The notes: generated from the sequence alone by a model not told the origin. Positions 1 to 10,665 are shown, counted from the stretch's first letter. The stretch: 64,000 bases of DNA from Muscardinus avellanarius (GCA_963383645.1 OY726572.1:24001292-24065291); one strand, 5' to 3'. Numbers and translations: made by a program.

Positions 1-245
1 CGGGATCCGGTCTTACAGCCAGTTGTTCCTATCACTAACACCTTTTGTTAAAAAGACCATGAAAACTCTTGGCTTTGCCATCTTGTAAAGGAGGAAAGGG
101 GCAGTGAATTGGTCCAGCAAAGAGTACCGGGCTCCGGTTTTACAAGCATATAATACCCGGTGGTTATGGTAGACTATAAGACTATGGATAATCAGATTCC
201 AAATGGAATATATAATATACATGTAAATTCATGTGCATAGAAAGA
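1..245. other. Unassigned single-copy sequence
   Basis: I see no recognisable repeat, exon or RNA gene here. Short open frames look like chance. Confidence 0.4.
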
Positions 246-420
246 AAGACTAGAAGGAAATGCTTCAAAATATTAACAGCGATTAAGGGACTTTGATGAT
301 GGGATTATGAACGATTTTTATTTTTATTTTCCGATTTTATAAATTTGTGTATTTGATGAATATTCTATGATAGTCATGGCTTACTCTTATAACTGAGAAA
401 AATAAACATTATAAACATAG
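246..420 (+). mobile_element. Probable ancient LINE 3' end
   Basis: The stretch has a 'gggattatgaacgatttttattt' style core followed by AT-rich sequence and ends in an A-rich 'gaaaaataaacatt' tail. This resembles the 3' untranslated ends of old mammalian L1 (L1M) elements. The match is from memory of the family pattern and it is diverged, so the subfamily is not assigned. Confidence 0.35.
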
Positions 421-1465
421 AATTTATGTCCTAAAAGTAAATATTTTGTTTTAAATTACAAAGCACCTTAAATTACAAGCACCTCTCTTGTTCCTTCTTG
501 TAAAATCCATGGACACCCCAAATGATGTGTAAAAGGGCACACAGGAAGATCGTAGACCAACAAAATTTTTTTTCTACTTTACCATAATGATGTCCAGGCA
601 CTTAAGCTGTATGGTGTGGAACACTGTAAAAAGATATAGCTGTGTCATCAATTGATAAGTTACCCTCAGAGATCGCTTAAGAAACAGTGGCTGGCTTTAA
701 AATGACTACAAAGCAAACCTGACAATAAAATTCACTTAAAAATCTGACTCTGCAAGTAAAAAATAAATAAAGTGACACTCTGTCCTAGAGGAGTGCTATG
801 TAATTGGAAAGCCCATGGTGTAACAAGAACATCCTTAATATGAGGGACCTTCTCAGATGTGATAAAATAAAAATGTGAGCTTTTAAGTACTTTTTAATGT
901 TTCAGAGTCAATGAGGGACTGAATGCCAAGAGTAAGATGGTGACGCTTTCACTTGTTAACACATCTTTAAGCTGAAAATTGCCTAAGCAGGGGATGTAGA
1001 ATCAGAATTAAAAAGTGTTCAGGCTGGAATTGTGAAGAACAGAGGAGGTATTTAAACAGAGCTTGAATGGGCCGGCTCTTGAGGTACACCAATGTGGGGC
1101 TTTGTCTGCAAGACAGCTAATGACTTGCAAGTTTTCAGCTGGACTGGAAGAGTGGAACTTGAACGTTCTATTCCTGATAGCAAATCAAGCATCAATTGGC
1201 ACCTCATTTTTCCACACTAAACACAGAAAAGTGCCTTTTGCCTTTTGAAAGACCAAGGCCGCCTTCATCAGGCTCTTGGGAAGATCTTCCTAAGGTTGGA
1301 GGTAGTTTTGGCTGTTGTCTGTGTCTGAATGAGGAAAGTGTCATTCACCTGACACCAGGGCCCAGAGTTCACACCAGTGAGGACTGAGTTTGGGACCACT
1401 CTACCCATCCAGGAGTGGGTCACACCAGTGGCCAACACAAGCCTAGCCAGGGGCCATTTTCCCTT
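421..1465. other. Unassigned single-copy sequence
   Basis: There is no recognisable repeat in this kilobase. Two short overlapping open frames near 1063-1387 have no family features, and no splice-site context supports an exon. Confidence 0.4.
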
Positions 1466-1546
1466 CTAAGTTTCTGAGGCTGGCCAAGAACCTTTAATTC
1501 TCCTGCCTCAGCTTCTCAAGTACTATGATTACAAGTAAAGACTAAG
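1466..1546 (-). mobile_element. Degenerate B1-type SINE fragment
   Basis: Read on the minus strand, this has the B1/7SL-derived left-monomer order: tail of 'gattacaag', then 'cctgcctcagc', then 'tgaggctggccaagaac'. It lacks the ID half and the poly(A) side, so it is an old truncated copy. Confidence 0.6.
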
Positions 1547-1932
1547 GCTGAGGCTCTGCTAGACTGAACGTTCTAGATACCACTCAAAATATTCTCAGTG
1601 TAGCCTTCAATGGAATATGAGCTTCTAAACACCAAATCCTCAAACCGGTGTGGAATAGAAGCATTATGCCCAGCAGAAAATAAACAGAACTCACATGGAG
1701 AAACAGAAGTAATGGACAAACATTGAACAAGCTATGAAATAAGTATCTTTAAGAAATTCAAAGAGATAAAGGAGGCAATAGCATCCATGGAAACGAATAG
1801 ATGATGATGTGTTTAGAAGAAGACACTTGGAACTTTTGAAAGGGAAAGCCATAAAAGTAGAAGAAGAAATTAAATCATTGCTTATGTGGCAAACAAAGAT
1901 TCTGAGGCTATAAAACTGTAGACCCTGGCATT
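1547..1932. other. Unassigned single-copy sequence
   Basis: Purine-rich, mostly single-copy sequence with no recognisable feature up to the target-site duplication of the next SINE. Confidence 0.35.
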
Positions 1933-1948
1933 AGAAGAGAAGCAAATG

Positions 1949-2156
1949 TGCCAGGCGTGGTGGCGCACGCTTGTAATCCCCACGCTTGAGCGGCAGAGAC
2001 AGGAGGATGGTGCAGGTTCTAAGCCAGCTGTGCTGGCTTAAGAGACCCTGTTTCCAAATTTTTTATAAAAAGTGTAAAATAGGTCTGGGAGTATAGCCCG
2101 GAGGTAGAAGGGCTCCCAGAAACCCCAGTACCACCAATTAAAAAAAAAGAAAAAAA
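1949..2156 (+). mobile_element. B1-dID SINE, young type, full length
   Basis: The left monomer (B1, from 7SL RNA) begins 'gccaggcgtggtggcgc' at about 1950. It runs through the short 'ctggcttaagagaccctg' junction and an A-rich linker to the right ID-derived monomer ('gtctgggagtatagcccggaggtagaag ... ccagtaccacc') and an A-rich tail. It is bounded by a perfect 16-bp target-site duplication, agaagagaagcaaatg, at 1933-1948 and 2157-2172, so the ends are certain. Nonautonomous; mobilised by L1. Confidence 0.95.
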
Positions 2157-2172
2157 AGAAGAGAAGCAAATG

Positions 2173-3165
2173 ATGAAAACCGACTCCCACTGCACGCTGG
2201 GAGATGAACATGTGAGCCACACATACTGTCTCCGGAGGCTGCAAGTGCACTTAGCGTGGCAGGTGTGTGCCAGTGGTTGCTTGGTAGCGGGTGGCTGAGG
2301 GAGCAGAGGATTCAGGCTGAGCTGAATTTTGTGAGAGCTGGAGGTAGGATGAGATGATTCAAATGGACGGGGCTGGGGGCACTTTAAGAGCTGAGGTAGA
2401 AAATAAGCACAAAACAGAGTGAATAGAAAAGAGTAGGTATGAGGGAGGAGAGTCCAGGCTATATATTTGGAAACAGGCGGCTTAGCCTGGAAGACTAAGA
2501 AAGGGCTCAGCATCTCTATTGAGATTGCCTGATGGCAATTTCTTAGCGGCTAAGCCCAGAGGGATATCCGCCTCGATGGAAAGGAGAGGGCTGCTCGGGT
2601 TACCAACTATATTGGGTTAAAGGTTTCAGAATTGGGTTTGTAACCTGTTTTATAATTCCTTTCTGGAGCTCGAATCCACCGTAAAATAGCTCAAAATAAC
2701 CAGAATCGCATTTGCACACAGCTCTGCCTATATGTAGAAAAATGCACTCTCTCCAATGCCCCTTCTAAAAGCAGTTTCAAACTCGTCAATTCAGAGCTTT
2801 GCAAATGGCTTTTGTGAGCAATATAGAAATGTCAGGGGGGACAAGAAAGAAGGAGGTTGGTGTTGCTCTTTACAAATATTGATTCTATCCTTAATCACCA
2901 CATAGGGTGCAGGTTCTAGCTCTGCCCTTGCTCAATGGCTTGCGCTTGTTGCCTCAATTTCCCCTGGACCATATGGAGTGATTGTGTCTCCCCTGACCTT
3001 CTATTAGGGCTGAGTGTAAAACATAAGGATGGGAGTAAAAGACGGTTACCTGTGATGTGGTATGAGGGGAGGTGCAGAGATACAGCCAGGGAGGCATGCG
3101 CACTGTGAGGTTAGGGTTCTAATGAACTGTTGATTTCCATGGGAGGGTTGAGAGAACTCGTGTGT
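2173..3165. other. Unassigned single-copy sequence
   Basis: No repeat family recognised. The minus-strand open frame of 164 codons over 2019-2513 starts here but reads into the SINE and is low-complexity in its SINE-derived part, so I do not call it a gene. Confidence 0.4.
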
Positions 3166-3166
3166 T

Positions 3167-3171
<5 letters not shown>

Positions 3172-3235
<64 letters not shown>
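3172..3235 (+). repeat. (GT)n(GA)n compound microsatellite
   Basis: About 33 bases of GT repeat pass directly into about 27 bases of GA repeat. It adjoins the tail side of the minus-strand SINE at 3238-3447, so it probably grew from that SINE's A-rich tail. Confidence 0.95.
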
Positions 3236-3236
<1 letters not shown>

Positions 3237-3237
3237 A

Positions 3238-3447
3238 GACTGAGGATTGAATTCAGGGGCATTCTACCTTTGAGCTGCATCCCTGGCCCTATTTTTTATT
3301 CTTTATTTTGAAAGAGGGTCTCACTAAGTTGTGGAGGGCCTCACTAAGTAGCTGAGGCTGGCCGCGAACCTGTGATCCTCCTGTCTCAGCCTCAGCCTCA
3401 GCCTTCCGAGCACTGGGGTTTACAAGTATGGGACACCACACCTGGCT
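3238..3447 (-). mobile_element. B1-dID SINE, long left-monomer type
   Basis: On the plus strand it reads ID half first ('tgaggattgaattcaggggcattctacc'), then a T-rich linker, then the B1 half with the 'ctcactaagttgtggagggcctcactaagtagctgaggctgg' segment that the young type lacks. The B1 5' end is at about 3447. The extra 'cagcct' repeats near 3390-3410 are local slippage. Confidence 0.9.
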
Positions 3448-4544
3448 TGTGGATTTTTCTGTCAGTGTGATGGCTGCCTAAAGGACAAGGAGGAAGAATT
3501 ATAGTGTCTGAGTGTTCCACAGAGTGGTGTAACCTGTGGGAAGATATCCCACAAAAAAAAGAAAGAGAAAGGCAGAAAAGTCACAGGCAAGTGATGCCAC
3601 ATTGAGGCACTTCAGAAACATTTTCTGGGCAGATTCCAACAAAAAACTTCCAGAATTCCATCCTGGAATTCATCACCTGGATGCTGCTCCCCAGACCCAG
3701 AGCTGAAGCTTACCAGCCCATAAGAATGGAGGGGAAATGAAGTTCTGGTAGAAGCATGTTCAAGGTGGACAGAGCGAGGAGCCCCAGGAGGGAGCTGGGG
3801 AGCCCCAAGGCTGCCTCTGAGGACACCTGAGAGTACAAGGGGGATGGAAACTCAGCATGGCTCAGTGCCCTGCGGGTGTAACTACATCAGGATAAGATTC
3901 TAATTGACTGAGACAGTAATGGGCTTCCACCTAGTTTATGTCTCTAATTGCCTGTGGGGCCACCAAGGCAACTGAAAGATGAATGACCTTGATATGAACC
4001 ATATATTTTTGGTTTTTCGTTATACTTTGCCAGCAGGATAAGATTTGTAATTTTTCTGGAAAAAAAGTGGCTTGATTTTCTCTGATTCTCACTGCAGAGC
4101 GGGCTTACCTGGTTCTCTCCCATGATCTGTTTGCTCCAAGGAGGCCCCAGACCTAAGGCAAAACCCAATGCAGAAAGTTTTATAGAAGATATTGTGGTCA
4201 CAGAGGGCCAGGCCTGGGGAGGAGCCAGAAACCATCTAGTCCAGAGAGCTTTATGTAGGACTCTATTTTGCATAAACTCCTTTAACATTTAAGATCGACC
4301 TAAGTGGGGCTGCTCTGGTTGAAAGAGCATGGAGTCCCAGAAGGTCACCTACCTGGAGATTCTAGACACAGAAAACCCCTTTGTTTTTCAGTTTAGGGAA
4401 GGTTAAAGTTATATCGCATGACAAAGTGGTAGCAGAACTGGATTTGGAACTCAAGGCCCCAGACTCATTTGTACCATTTGTACCATAATGGCTTGAGGCC
4501 TCTTATGCCAGCTGGGGAGAATTAACAGTGATGAGGAGCAGGAT
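3448..4544. other. Unassigned single-copy sequence
   Basis: No mobile element recognised apart from a short A-run near 3551. An open minus-strand frame of 114 codons (3944-4288) shows no domain or signal that I recognise and has no support as a gene. Confidence 0.4.
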
Positions 4545-4558
4545 AATAAAGCAGAACC

Positions 4559-4698
4559 AAGGCCGGGCGTGGTGGCGCTCCCTTGTAATCCCAGCATTCA
4601 GGAGGTGGACACCAAGTGATCACGGTTTGCCGCTAGCCTCAGCTACTTAGCCAGACCCTTCACAACTCAGTGAGATTCTGTTTCAAAAATTAAAAAAA
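4559..4698 (+). mobile_element. B1 monomer, left unit of a composite SINE
   Basis: A single B1 left monomer of the long type ('gccgggcgtggtggcgctccc ... cctcagctacttagccagaccc ... actcagtgagattctgtttcaaaaattaaaaaaa') runs straight into a second SINE at 4699. The 14-bp duplication aataaagcagaacc lies at 4545-4558 before this unit and at 4945-4958 after the second SINE. The pair is therefore bracketed as one insertion, or the second copy landed in this one's A-tail. Confidence 0.85.
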
Positions 4699-4870
4699 AG
4701 CCAGGCGTGGTGGCACAAGCTTGTAATCCCCGCGCTTGGGAGGCGGAGACAGGAGGATTGCGCAGGTTCGAAGCCAGCCGCCTGGCTTAGGAGACCCTGT
4801 TTCCAAATAAAATATAAAATAGGTCTGGAAGTATAACCTGGAGGTAGAAGGGTTTCATAACCAGTACCAC

Positions 4871-4912
<42 letters not shown>

Positions 4913-4944
4913 TTAAAAAATTAAAAAGTCTAAAAAAAATAAAA
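4699..4944 (+). mobile_element. B1-dID SINE, young type, second unit of composite
   Basis: Full left monomer starting 'gccaggcgtggtggcac', A-rich linker, ID-derived half ending 'cagtaccac', then a tail of TAA repeats and A-rich sequence. It has no target duplication of its own that I can find; the right copy of the shared duplication starts at 4945. Confidence 0.9.
4871..4909 (+). repeat. (TAA)n microsatellite in SINE tail
   Basis: Thirteen successive TAA units directly after the ID half of the SINE at 4699-4944. Confidence 0.95.
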
Positions 4945-4958
4945 AATAAAGCAGAACC

Positions 4959-5425
4959 TCTGTGGAAATACACGATGACACTAGGGGAAATGGAGGGAAC
5001 CTCCCTTGCTCTGGCTGAGCAACAGTTGCTTCAAGAGGAAGCCACTGCTTCCAGTAAACCTGGGAGGCTCAGCACCATGGTCTCTTTGGAAATGTTCCAG
5101 AGCCTTTACCCATAGGACTTTAAAGAGGAGAAGCCACTGTAGAGTTGATCAGTTGAGGCTTATAACTGCACCCCTGCCTGGAACTCTTCTACTTTTTATC
5201 TACTCTTTCTTGACCAACCCTTAATTCTCTGTTCCCTTTCAACTTGTGGCTCCCCAATTTAAATGACATTTCTGTGTTATAATTCCCAATTACACCCTTT
5301 ATTTTTCTTCCTATGAAATTTATGATGATGGGAAAATGCTTCAAATTATTTGCTTAATGTTTATTTCTCCCATAAGTAAGTGCCACAAGGCCAGGACCTC
5401 TGGATACCTAGTGACTAATACAAGG
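4959..5425. other. Unassigned single-copy sequence
   Basis: No recognisable repeat or gene. Confidence 0.35.
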
Positions 5426-5588
5426 GTTAGCAAACTATAGTCCACGGTCCAAACCTGGCCTGCCACCAGTTCTTGTATGACCTAACAGCTGTAAATCTTT
5501 ATTTTTTACACTTCTAAACTTTTAGAAAATCAAAAGAATCATAGTTTATGATGTGTGAAAACTTTCACAAACATATCAAAGTCAATCT

Positions 5589-5724
5589 CTAATCCAAACA
5601 TGAGAGGGAGGGAATGGAGTGGGAATTGGGGAAGGGCTAAATGAGTGATGTGTGCATATTTACCTCAACCATCTTGTATCCCATTAAGAGGTATGACTAC
5701 AATGCACCAATAAAAAAAGAAAAA
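5589..5724 (+). mobile_element. Short retroposon, probable L1 3' end
   Basis: A G-rich start ('gagagggagggaatggag') is followed by '...aagaggtatgactacaatgcaccaataaaaaaa' and an A-rich tail. The six-base repeat caatct flanks it (5583-5588 and 5725-5730), and the transposon sequence on either side joins cleanly once it is removed. A second copy is at 38877-39022. It behaves as a severely 5'-truncated L1 3' end. Confidence 0.65.
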
Positions 5725-5747
5725 CAATCTTAGTGTCCATAAATAAA

Positions 5748-5937
5748 TTTTTTTTTAGTGGTACTGGGGTTCCTGGAAACCCTTCTACCTCCGGGTTATC
5801 CTCCCAGACCTATTTTATATATTTTATTTGGAAACAGGGTCTCTTAAGCCAGTGAGGCTGGCTTCGAAACCTGCGCGATCCTCCTGTCTCCACCTCCCAA
5901 GCACAGGGATTACAAGCGTGTGCCACCACGCCCGGCT
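5748..5937 (-). mobile_element. B1-dID SINE, young type
   Basis: Read on the plus strand: T-rich tail, 'ggtactggggttcctggaaacccttctacctccgggttat', linker, 'ctcttaagccagtgaggctggcttcgaaacctgcgcgatcc', and the 5' end 'gccaccacgcccggct'. It is flanked by ataaataaa at 5739-5747 and 5938-5946, and lies inside the MER1-like element. Confidence 0.95.
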
Positions 5938-6056
5938 ATAAATAAAGTTTTATGGGATCATAATCATGCTCACTCATTTACATATTGTTGATGATGCTTC
6001 CCTATTGCAATAGCAGAGTTGAATAGTTATGACAGTGACCAGAGAAGAGCCATACT

Positions 6057-6805
6057 ATAAAGTGTGTGCATATGCCAGGGATTAAACTTAGATCCTTCAA
6101 ACTCCTACAGGTTTTTACTTCCTGAATTTCTCCGAATGGGCAACCAATCTCGCAAAAGCCACAGCCTAGAATCTAACCTGACCCTTAAGTAGCTTTTCTG
6201 GATATTCTTGATAGGTAAATATCCTGAGGACCTGGGATGAAAGGTGCTTTGTTAAAGGCCACTTTGAACACCTCCGTGAGAAAAGACATTTCGAGGGATA
6301 AAAGCATTTCTTCTCAAATGTTTGTGCCCAAGTTGAGTCTGATTTTCATTCAGCCACAAAATGCAACAACCTTTGGAGTTTAATGTTCTGAGGCCACATT
6401 ACTGGCTTTCAGACCTTGCTTTTGTTCCTGCTCACATCTCTGACATGGGAACAAAGGCCTCAAGTCCATGCAGACAATTATCCTTGGATTAGAGACACTT
6501 GCCTCAGCTCACCCAGCTCAAAACAAAGCTTGGAGAGGTGTTGACATGAGTGTCAATTCCAGTCTCTGGAAGTCAGTAAATCCTCCCCTCAATCATTGCT
6601 GCTGGGATATTCTTGCCTGTTTCACTCCAAGCAGTAAATACGGGTGATGTTCAAGGATAATAGGGGCCAGGGTAGTAGCAGGATGCTATCAGAAAACAAT
6701 CAACTACACTCCAAAGGAAGCCATGCTTAAGTCGATAGCTTTAATCTTATAAATTCTCAGGATTAGAAGGAGTCTTAAAAAGTTGCCCACCTGTTGTCCA
6801 GCTGG
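6057..6805. other. Unassigned single-copy sequence
   Basis: No repeat family or exon recognised. Confidence 0.35.
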
Positions 6806-6807
6806 TT

Positions 6808-7205
6808 CACTAAATGTTTGTGTCCCCTCAAAACTCATAGGTTGACATCCTAACCCCCAGTGTGGTGGAAGGTGGGGACTTAGGAAGGCATCAGATTTAA
6901 ATGAGGTCATAAAGGTAGGGCCTTCGTGATGGTATTTGCATTTTTACAAGAAAAAAAACTAGAGCTTGTTCCTATGTTTTCTATTTCTCTCTCCATTTCC
7001 TTCTCCATCTCCCTTTTTTTCTATTTCACATGAGGATGTAGCAAGAAAGCAGCTGTCAGTAAGCCAGAGAGAGGGGCCTTCTCCAGATCCCAATCATGCT
7101 AGTAGTACTCTGATCTCAGACTTCCAAGCTTCCAGAACTGTGAGATGCCAATGTCTAAGCCATCCATACCCTGGTTCTTAGTTATAGCAGCCCAAGCTAA
7201 GACAC
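6808..7205 (+). mobile_element. ERVL-MaLR solitary LTR, MLT1-like
   Basis: The order of phrases follows MLT1-type LTRs: 'aactcataggttgacatcctaaccccca', 'ggtggggacttaggaaggcatc', 'aaatgaggtcataaaggtaggg', 'cacatgaggatgtagcaagaaagcagctgtc', 'cttccagaactgtgag' and a 3' end 'tagcagcccaagctaagaca'. No internal viral region adjoins it, so it is a solitary LTR. It has no coding capacity. Confidence 0.8.
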
Positions 7206-7712
7206 AGCAGCATGCCTAAATTCTGAGTGTCTTTTCCATAGATTCTGCTTGAATGCTCACAGGATGCCACCTCCCCATCCCTTTGACAAAAGCAGAATGG
7301 CTCCTGGTCATTAGCTAAAATTCACTCCCTGTAAGTCTGACTTGTTTTCTTCCATCCCTGGATCCCAAAGAAAAACCTTAATTTCTCTTCCACAACCATC
7401 TCACTTATCATTATCTTCCACCCTTGTTACCACCTCCCTATAACTTTACCGGTCCTCCTTTTTCAGACCCAATGACCTTACATTTTTTAGCCATTCTTCA
7501 TACATTATGTTTCTAAATCTCATTTTTCAACAGACAGAAAGCAGTCAATGCTATGGACACTCACTTTATTTCTTCTCCTTTGTCTCCCTCACATGAATGA
7601 GGAAATGAAGAGAGGCAAGTAAATAGATTGCCTGATGCATAATCCACGATCTAGATCTAGATCACTAAGAGAGCTGTTTTCAATTTGGAGCCAAAGAGTT
7701 GTCTTTAGAAAT
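7206..7712. other. Unassigned single-copy sequence
   Basis: Pyrimidine-rich sequence near 7340-7600 with no recognisable element. Confidence 0.35.
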
Positions 7713-7719
7713 AATCCAG

Positions 7720-7904
7720 CCGGGCGTGGTGGCGCACGCTCGTAATCCCCGCACTTGGGAGGTGGAGACAGGAGGATCAAGCAGGTTCAAAGCCAGCCAC
7801 ACTGGCTTGAGACCCTGTTTCCAAATAAAAATATAAAATAAATAGGTCTGGGAGTGCAGCCCAGAGGTAGAAGGGTTTCCGGGAACCCCAGTACTACCAA
7901 AAAA

Positions 7905-7984
<80 letters not shown>
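7720..7984 (+). mobile_element. B1-dID SINE, young type, with expanded GAAA tail
   Basis: Starts 'ccgggcgtggtggcgcacgctcg', passes 'ctggcttgagaccctgtttcc', has an A-rich linker and the ID half ending 'cagtactacc', then a long purine tail. A short direct repeat, aatccag, lies at 7713-7719 and 7985-7991. Serine/phenylalanine- or lysine/glutamate-rich open frames on both strands here are translations of the tail. Confidence 0.93.
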
Positions 7985-7985
<1 letters not shown>

Positions 7986-7986
7986 A
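7900..7986 (+). repeat. (GAAA)n/(GA)n microsatellite in SINE tail
   Basis: An A-run, then GAAA units, an inner GA block around 7920-7935, and about twelve further GAAA units. It continues the SINE tail. Confidence 0.97.
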
Positions 7987-8294
7987 TCCAGAGCACTTTT
8001 CTTCCAGAAGTAACACCAGGTCACTTCTGGTCTTAATCATAAGGAGAAAGACAATGCCCCAGGAAGGTAACGGGACTCTAGACAGGTCATTCTGGATCTT
8101 AGACCTCCTTGCTAAACTTCAAAAAATTTGTATTTGAGGCTGCTCCTAAGTGAAAGGTAAAGAAACAACAGCTCCTGCTATAGAGAGGTAGACAGTAACT
8201 GGGCATCCCTTTGGGAAGAACTGGCCATACCTAAAAAAGTCTGAGCTCATTCCTTGAAGCTGACTATCTGGCTCTATGGTTGGAAAAAAATTAT

Positions 8295-8490
8295 TGCTCT
8301 CAGGCCAAATTCAGCTTGTGGCCCATTTTTTTTCAAATAAAGTTTTGTTGAAACACAGCCATTTCATCTATTCATCAACTATCTAGTGTTTTTATTTTTG
8401 CCACAATAGCAGAGTTCAGAAATTGCAACAGTGACTATGGCCCTCAATGCCTAAAATAGTTACTCTTTGACCCTTTATAGAAAAATCTAT
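8295..8490. mobile_element. MER1-like hAT-Charlie fragment
   Basis: Phrases 'ggccaaattcagcttgtggccc', 'aaataaagttttgttgaaacacagcc', 'gcagagttcagaaattgcaacagtgactatggccc' and 'gaccctttatagaaaaa' follow the short MER1B-type deletion derivative. It is in the same orientation as the copy at 5428-6056. Confidence 0.75.
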
Positions 8491-9058
8491 GGGCCCCAAT
8501 CAAGTTCACTGCTTCCTGTGTTGTATGCCTTGCCAGATTAACTAGTCCTACATGATAGTTCCCCAGTTGGGAGAAATCCTTCGTGGCAGATGCCCCTCTT
8601 GGAAATCCATAGTGCTTCACCCTTTGGAAATGTCTGCGAGTCTCACGGCACATGTATCTTCCTGGGTTAGCTCAGCATTCCTCAGACTCACTTGACCTAT
8701 CAGCATTCCACACAGCATAAGGAGCACACCCGGCGAAACTCCAATCTAGTTGCTCATTACTGTGCTTTGAATTGATTTTCTTTCTCCTTTTTTTAAGCCT
8801 GGAGACAGGCCTTGCTTAGATTTTCCAGGCCAGTGACAGTTGTACTGATGACATCTGAAGGATGGGTTGTGGTTTTCCTCTTAGGCCAGTGTGGTGAAGG
8901 GGAGCAGTGCCTTCCTGTCTGAGAAGTTGAGGAGGTCACTCCTGATGGGCAGAACACTCTCTCTGCAATGCCACCCTATTTTCCCTCTTTCCTGGACCAT
9001 TCCTATGACCCCAGAGACAGATATTTCACATTAAAACAAAATAAAACCGTTTCTGGAA
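8491..9058. other. Unassigned single-copy sequence
   Basis: No recognisable repeat, exon or RNA gene. Confidence 0.35.
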
Positions 9059-9059
9059 C

Positions 9060-9892
9060 CCCATTCTCATCCATCTATTCTCTGCTGACATTGATAACAG
9101 AACATCTCTAAAGTATCATCTACACTCACTTCATTTAATTTCCTCTTCCTATTCTTTCATGCACCTCTTTAGTCAGGCTTTCTTTTCTACCAGTCCCCTG
9201 CAATGGTTCTTGTCAAGGTCACCATGACCTCTAGGTGACTAACCCCAAGAGTCAAAGCTTAGTGCTTAAAATACTTGTAGTATTCTACACAGACTATGAC
9301 TCTCCTCCACAAAACACCTCCATCTCTTAGCTCCTAGGACCTTACTGTCTCTTGGTTCTCTCTTGCACCTTGGGTACTGCCTGGGTCTCCCCCTTATTTC
9401 CCTGACCCATATGTTGGAGAGCCTTTAGTCCATCACTGGAATAATTTTCTCCAACCACACTTTTTCTAATGATTGCTCTGTGCCATGGCTTTAAATACCA
9501 AGTGCATGCTGATGGACTCACATTTCTGTCTCTCTTTTATCTGGAATATTTTCCCTCCAGAAATCCAGTTGACTTACTTTCTGATTTCTGCTTAAATAGC
9601 ACATTATCAGAGAGGTCCCCACAAATACTTTCTATACGTATTTGTATACATCATGCCCACCCTCGGTCTTGCTACCCAGTGGTCTCTTGCTGTCCTTTCT
9701 TCTCTTCTCAGCACTTACTACCACACGATGCTCTCTACATCTGCTTGATTAGGTGTCAGTAGTCTGTCTCTCGTCACTAGAACATATGGTTCATGAAGGC
9801 ACCGAATGCTTGTTTTCTATTTACTCCTGGGGCTTAGAACCCTAAAAGACACAACAGACACTCCGTAAATACTTTAGGATGGATGAATAGAG
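9060..9892 (+). mobile_element. L2 LINE fossil, ORF2 end to 3' end
   Basis: Diverged L2 phrases occur in order: 'gtcaaggtcaccatgacctc', 'tggctttaaataccaagtgcatgctgatgga', 'tggaatattttccctccagaaa', 'agcacttactaccac', 'tcactagaacatatggttcatgaaggca' and an ending like 'ccgtaaatactttaggatggatgaa'. The frame is destroyed. The 97-codon open frame at 9469-9762 is residual L2 sequence, not a host gene. Confidence 0.75.
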
Positions 9893-10649
9893 ATGTGAGT
9901 TGTCTGACACGGGGTTCCAGAGCTTATCATGATTTCATACCTGTGGGAGCTAAGGTTAGGTCTTTTTTGCTCCAAAATGCATAGCTTACTTTTAATAGAA
10001 CTGATTTCAGACACATGGCCCCTTACTGAGTTTCTACTAAGTGCCAAGTGCCATGGTGATCAGTATGGCCAACAGGGTCCCTTGGTGCTGTCATGAGCTT
10101 TTTAGTGGAGATTAACTTTGAATGGACAATGACAATTCACTCTGTGACCTCTAGGCCAGGCTCTTTCCATGGCATCTTATTACTATCATGAGGCCCCTTT
10201 AAGATCATAATATTTGTTCTTCAGTTGCCAACACTCTGTCCTGAAGCAAATACCTTAAAAGAGGACTTTTGCAGCAGGAAATGAACTTACCCCACATCTG
10301 GAAAGCAGCTCCCTCAGCTCTCTAAACGATGACTGTCAAGAGCTGGGTAGCTTGGGTAGTTTGCAAAGTATTCTAGTATCTACTAGCTTTCATATTTGCA
10401 TTCCCAATTTTAATGCTAATTTTATGTCTGGGTGAGCAGTTTTATTTCTCTCTCCAATTGGCAGTGCCCAGTCAGAAGCATCAGGAGCCTGCCATGTTGA
10501 AAAAGTTCCTTAACACAATGGGAGTGGTAGGAGCTCTGTGAGACCTTCATCCCCTTCCTGGTGGTCCATGGAAGAGAAAGATTAAGAAATATTGTTCAGA
10601 GACCATCTCTCATGCATCCACACATTCAAAGTGAACAATATTTTAGAAC
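9893..10649. other. Unassigned single-copy sequence
   Basis: No recognisable repeat or gene. Confidence 0.35.
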
Positions 10650-10665
10650 CCAGAATCTTCTATTG

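Larger units (their letters stand above)
5428..6056. mobile_element. MER1-like hAT-Charlie DNA transposon, interrupted
   Basis: The left end 'caagggttagcaaactatagtccacgg' and internal phrases such as 'agtgtccataaataaa', 'gttttatgggatcataatcatgctcactcatttac' and 'gcagagttgaatagttatgacagtgacc' follow the MER1-type nonautonomous hAT-Charlie pattern. Two later retroposons split it: one at 5589-5724 and a SINE at 5748-5937. The right end is eroded near 6056. Confidence 0.8.

Noticed and set aside
1..10. BamHI-like 'ggatcc' at the very start, considered as a cloning-vector boundary
   Set aside because: A single six-base site is not evidence of vector, and the sequence that follows is ordinary genomic DNA.
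2019..2513. Minus-strand open frame of 164 codons
   Set aside because: Its C-terminal part is the reverse complement of the SINE at 1949-2156, including the 'GTGVSGSPSTSGLYSQ' reading that recurs at other SINEs. The remainder has no family features.
6808..7205. Search for retroviral coding regions near the MLT1-like LTRs
   Set aside because: No gag, pol or env-like frame lies beside any of the LTRs at 6808, 19822, 25078, 31145 or 55111. All are solitary and non-coding.
7680..8024. Frames encoding runs of serine, phenylalanine and leucine, or lysine and glutamate
   Set aside because: They translate the GAAA/GA microsatellite tail of a SINE.
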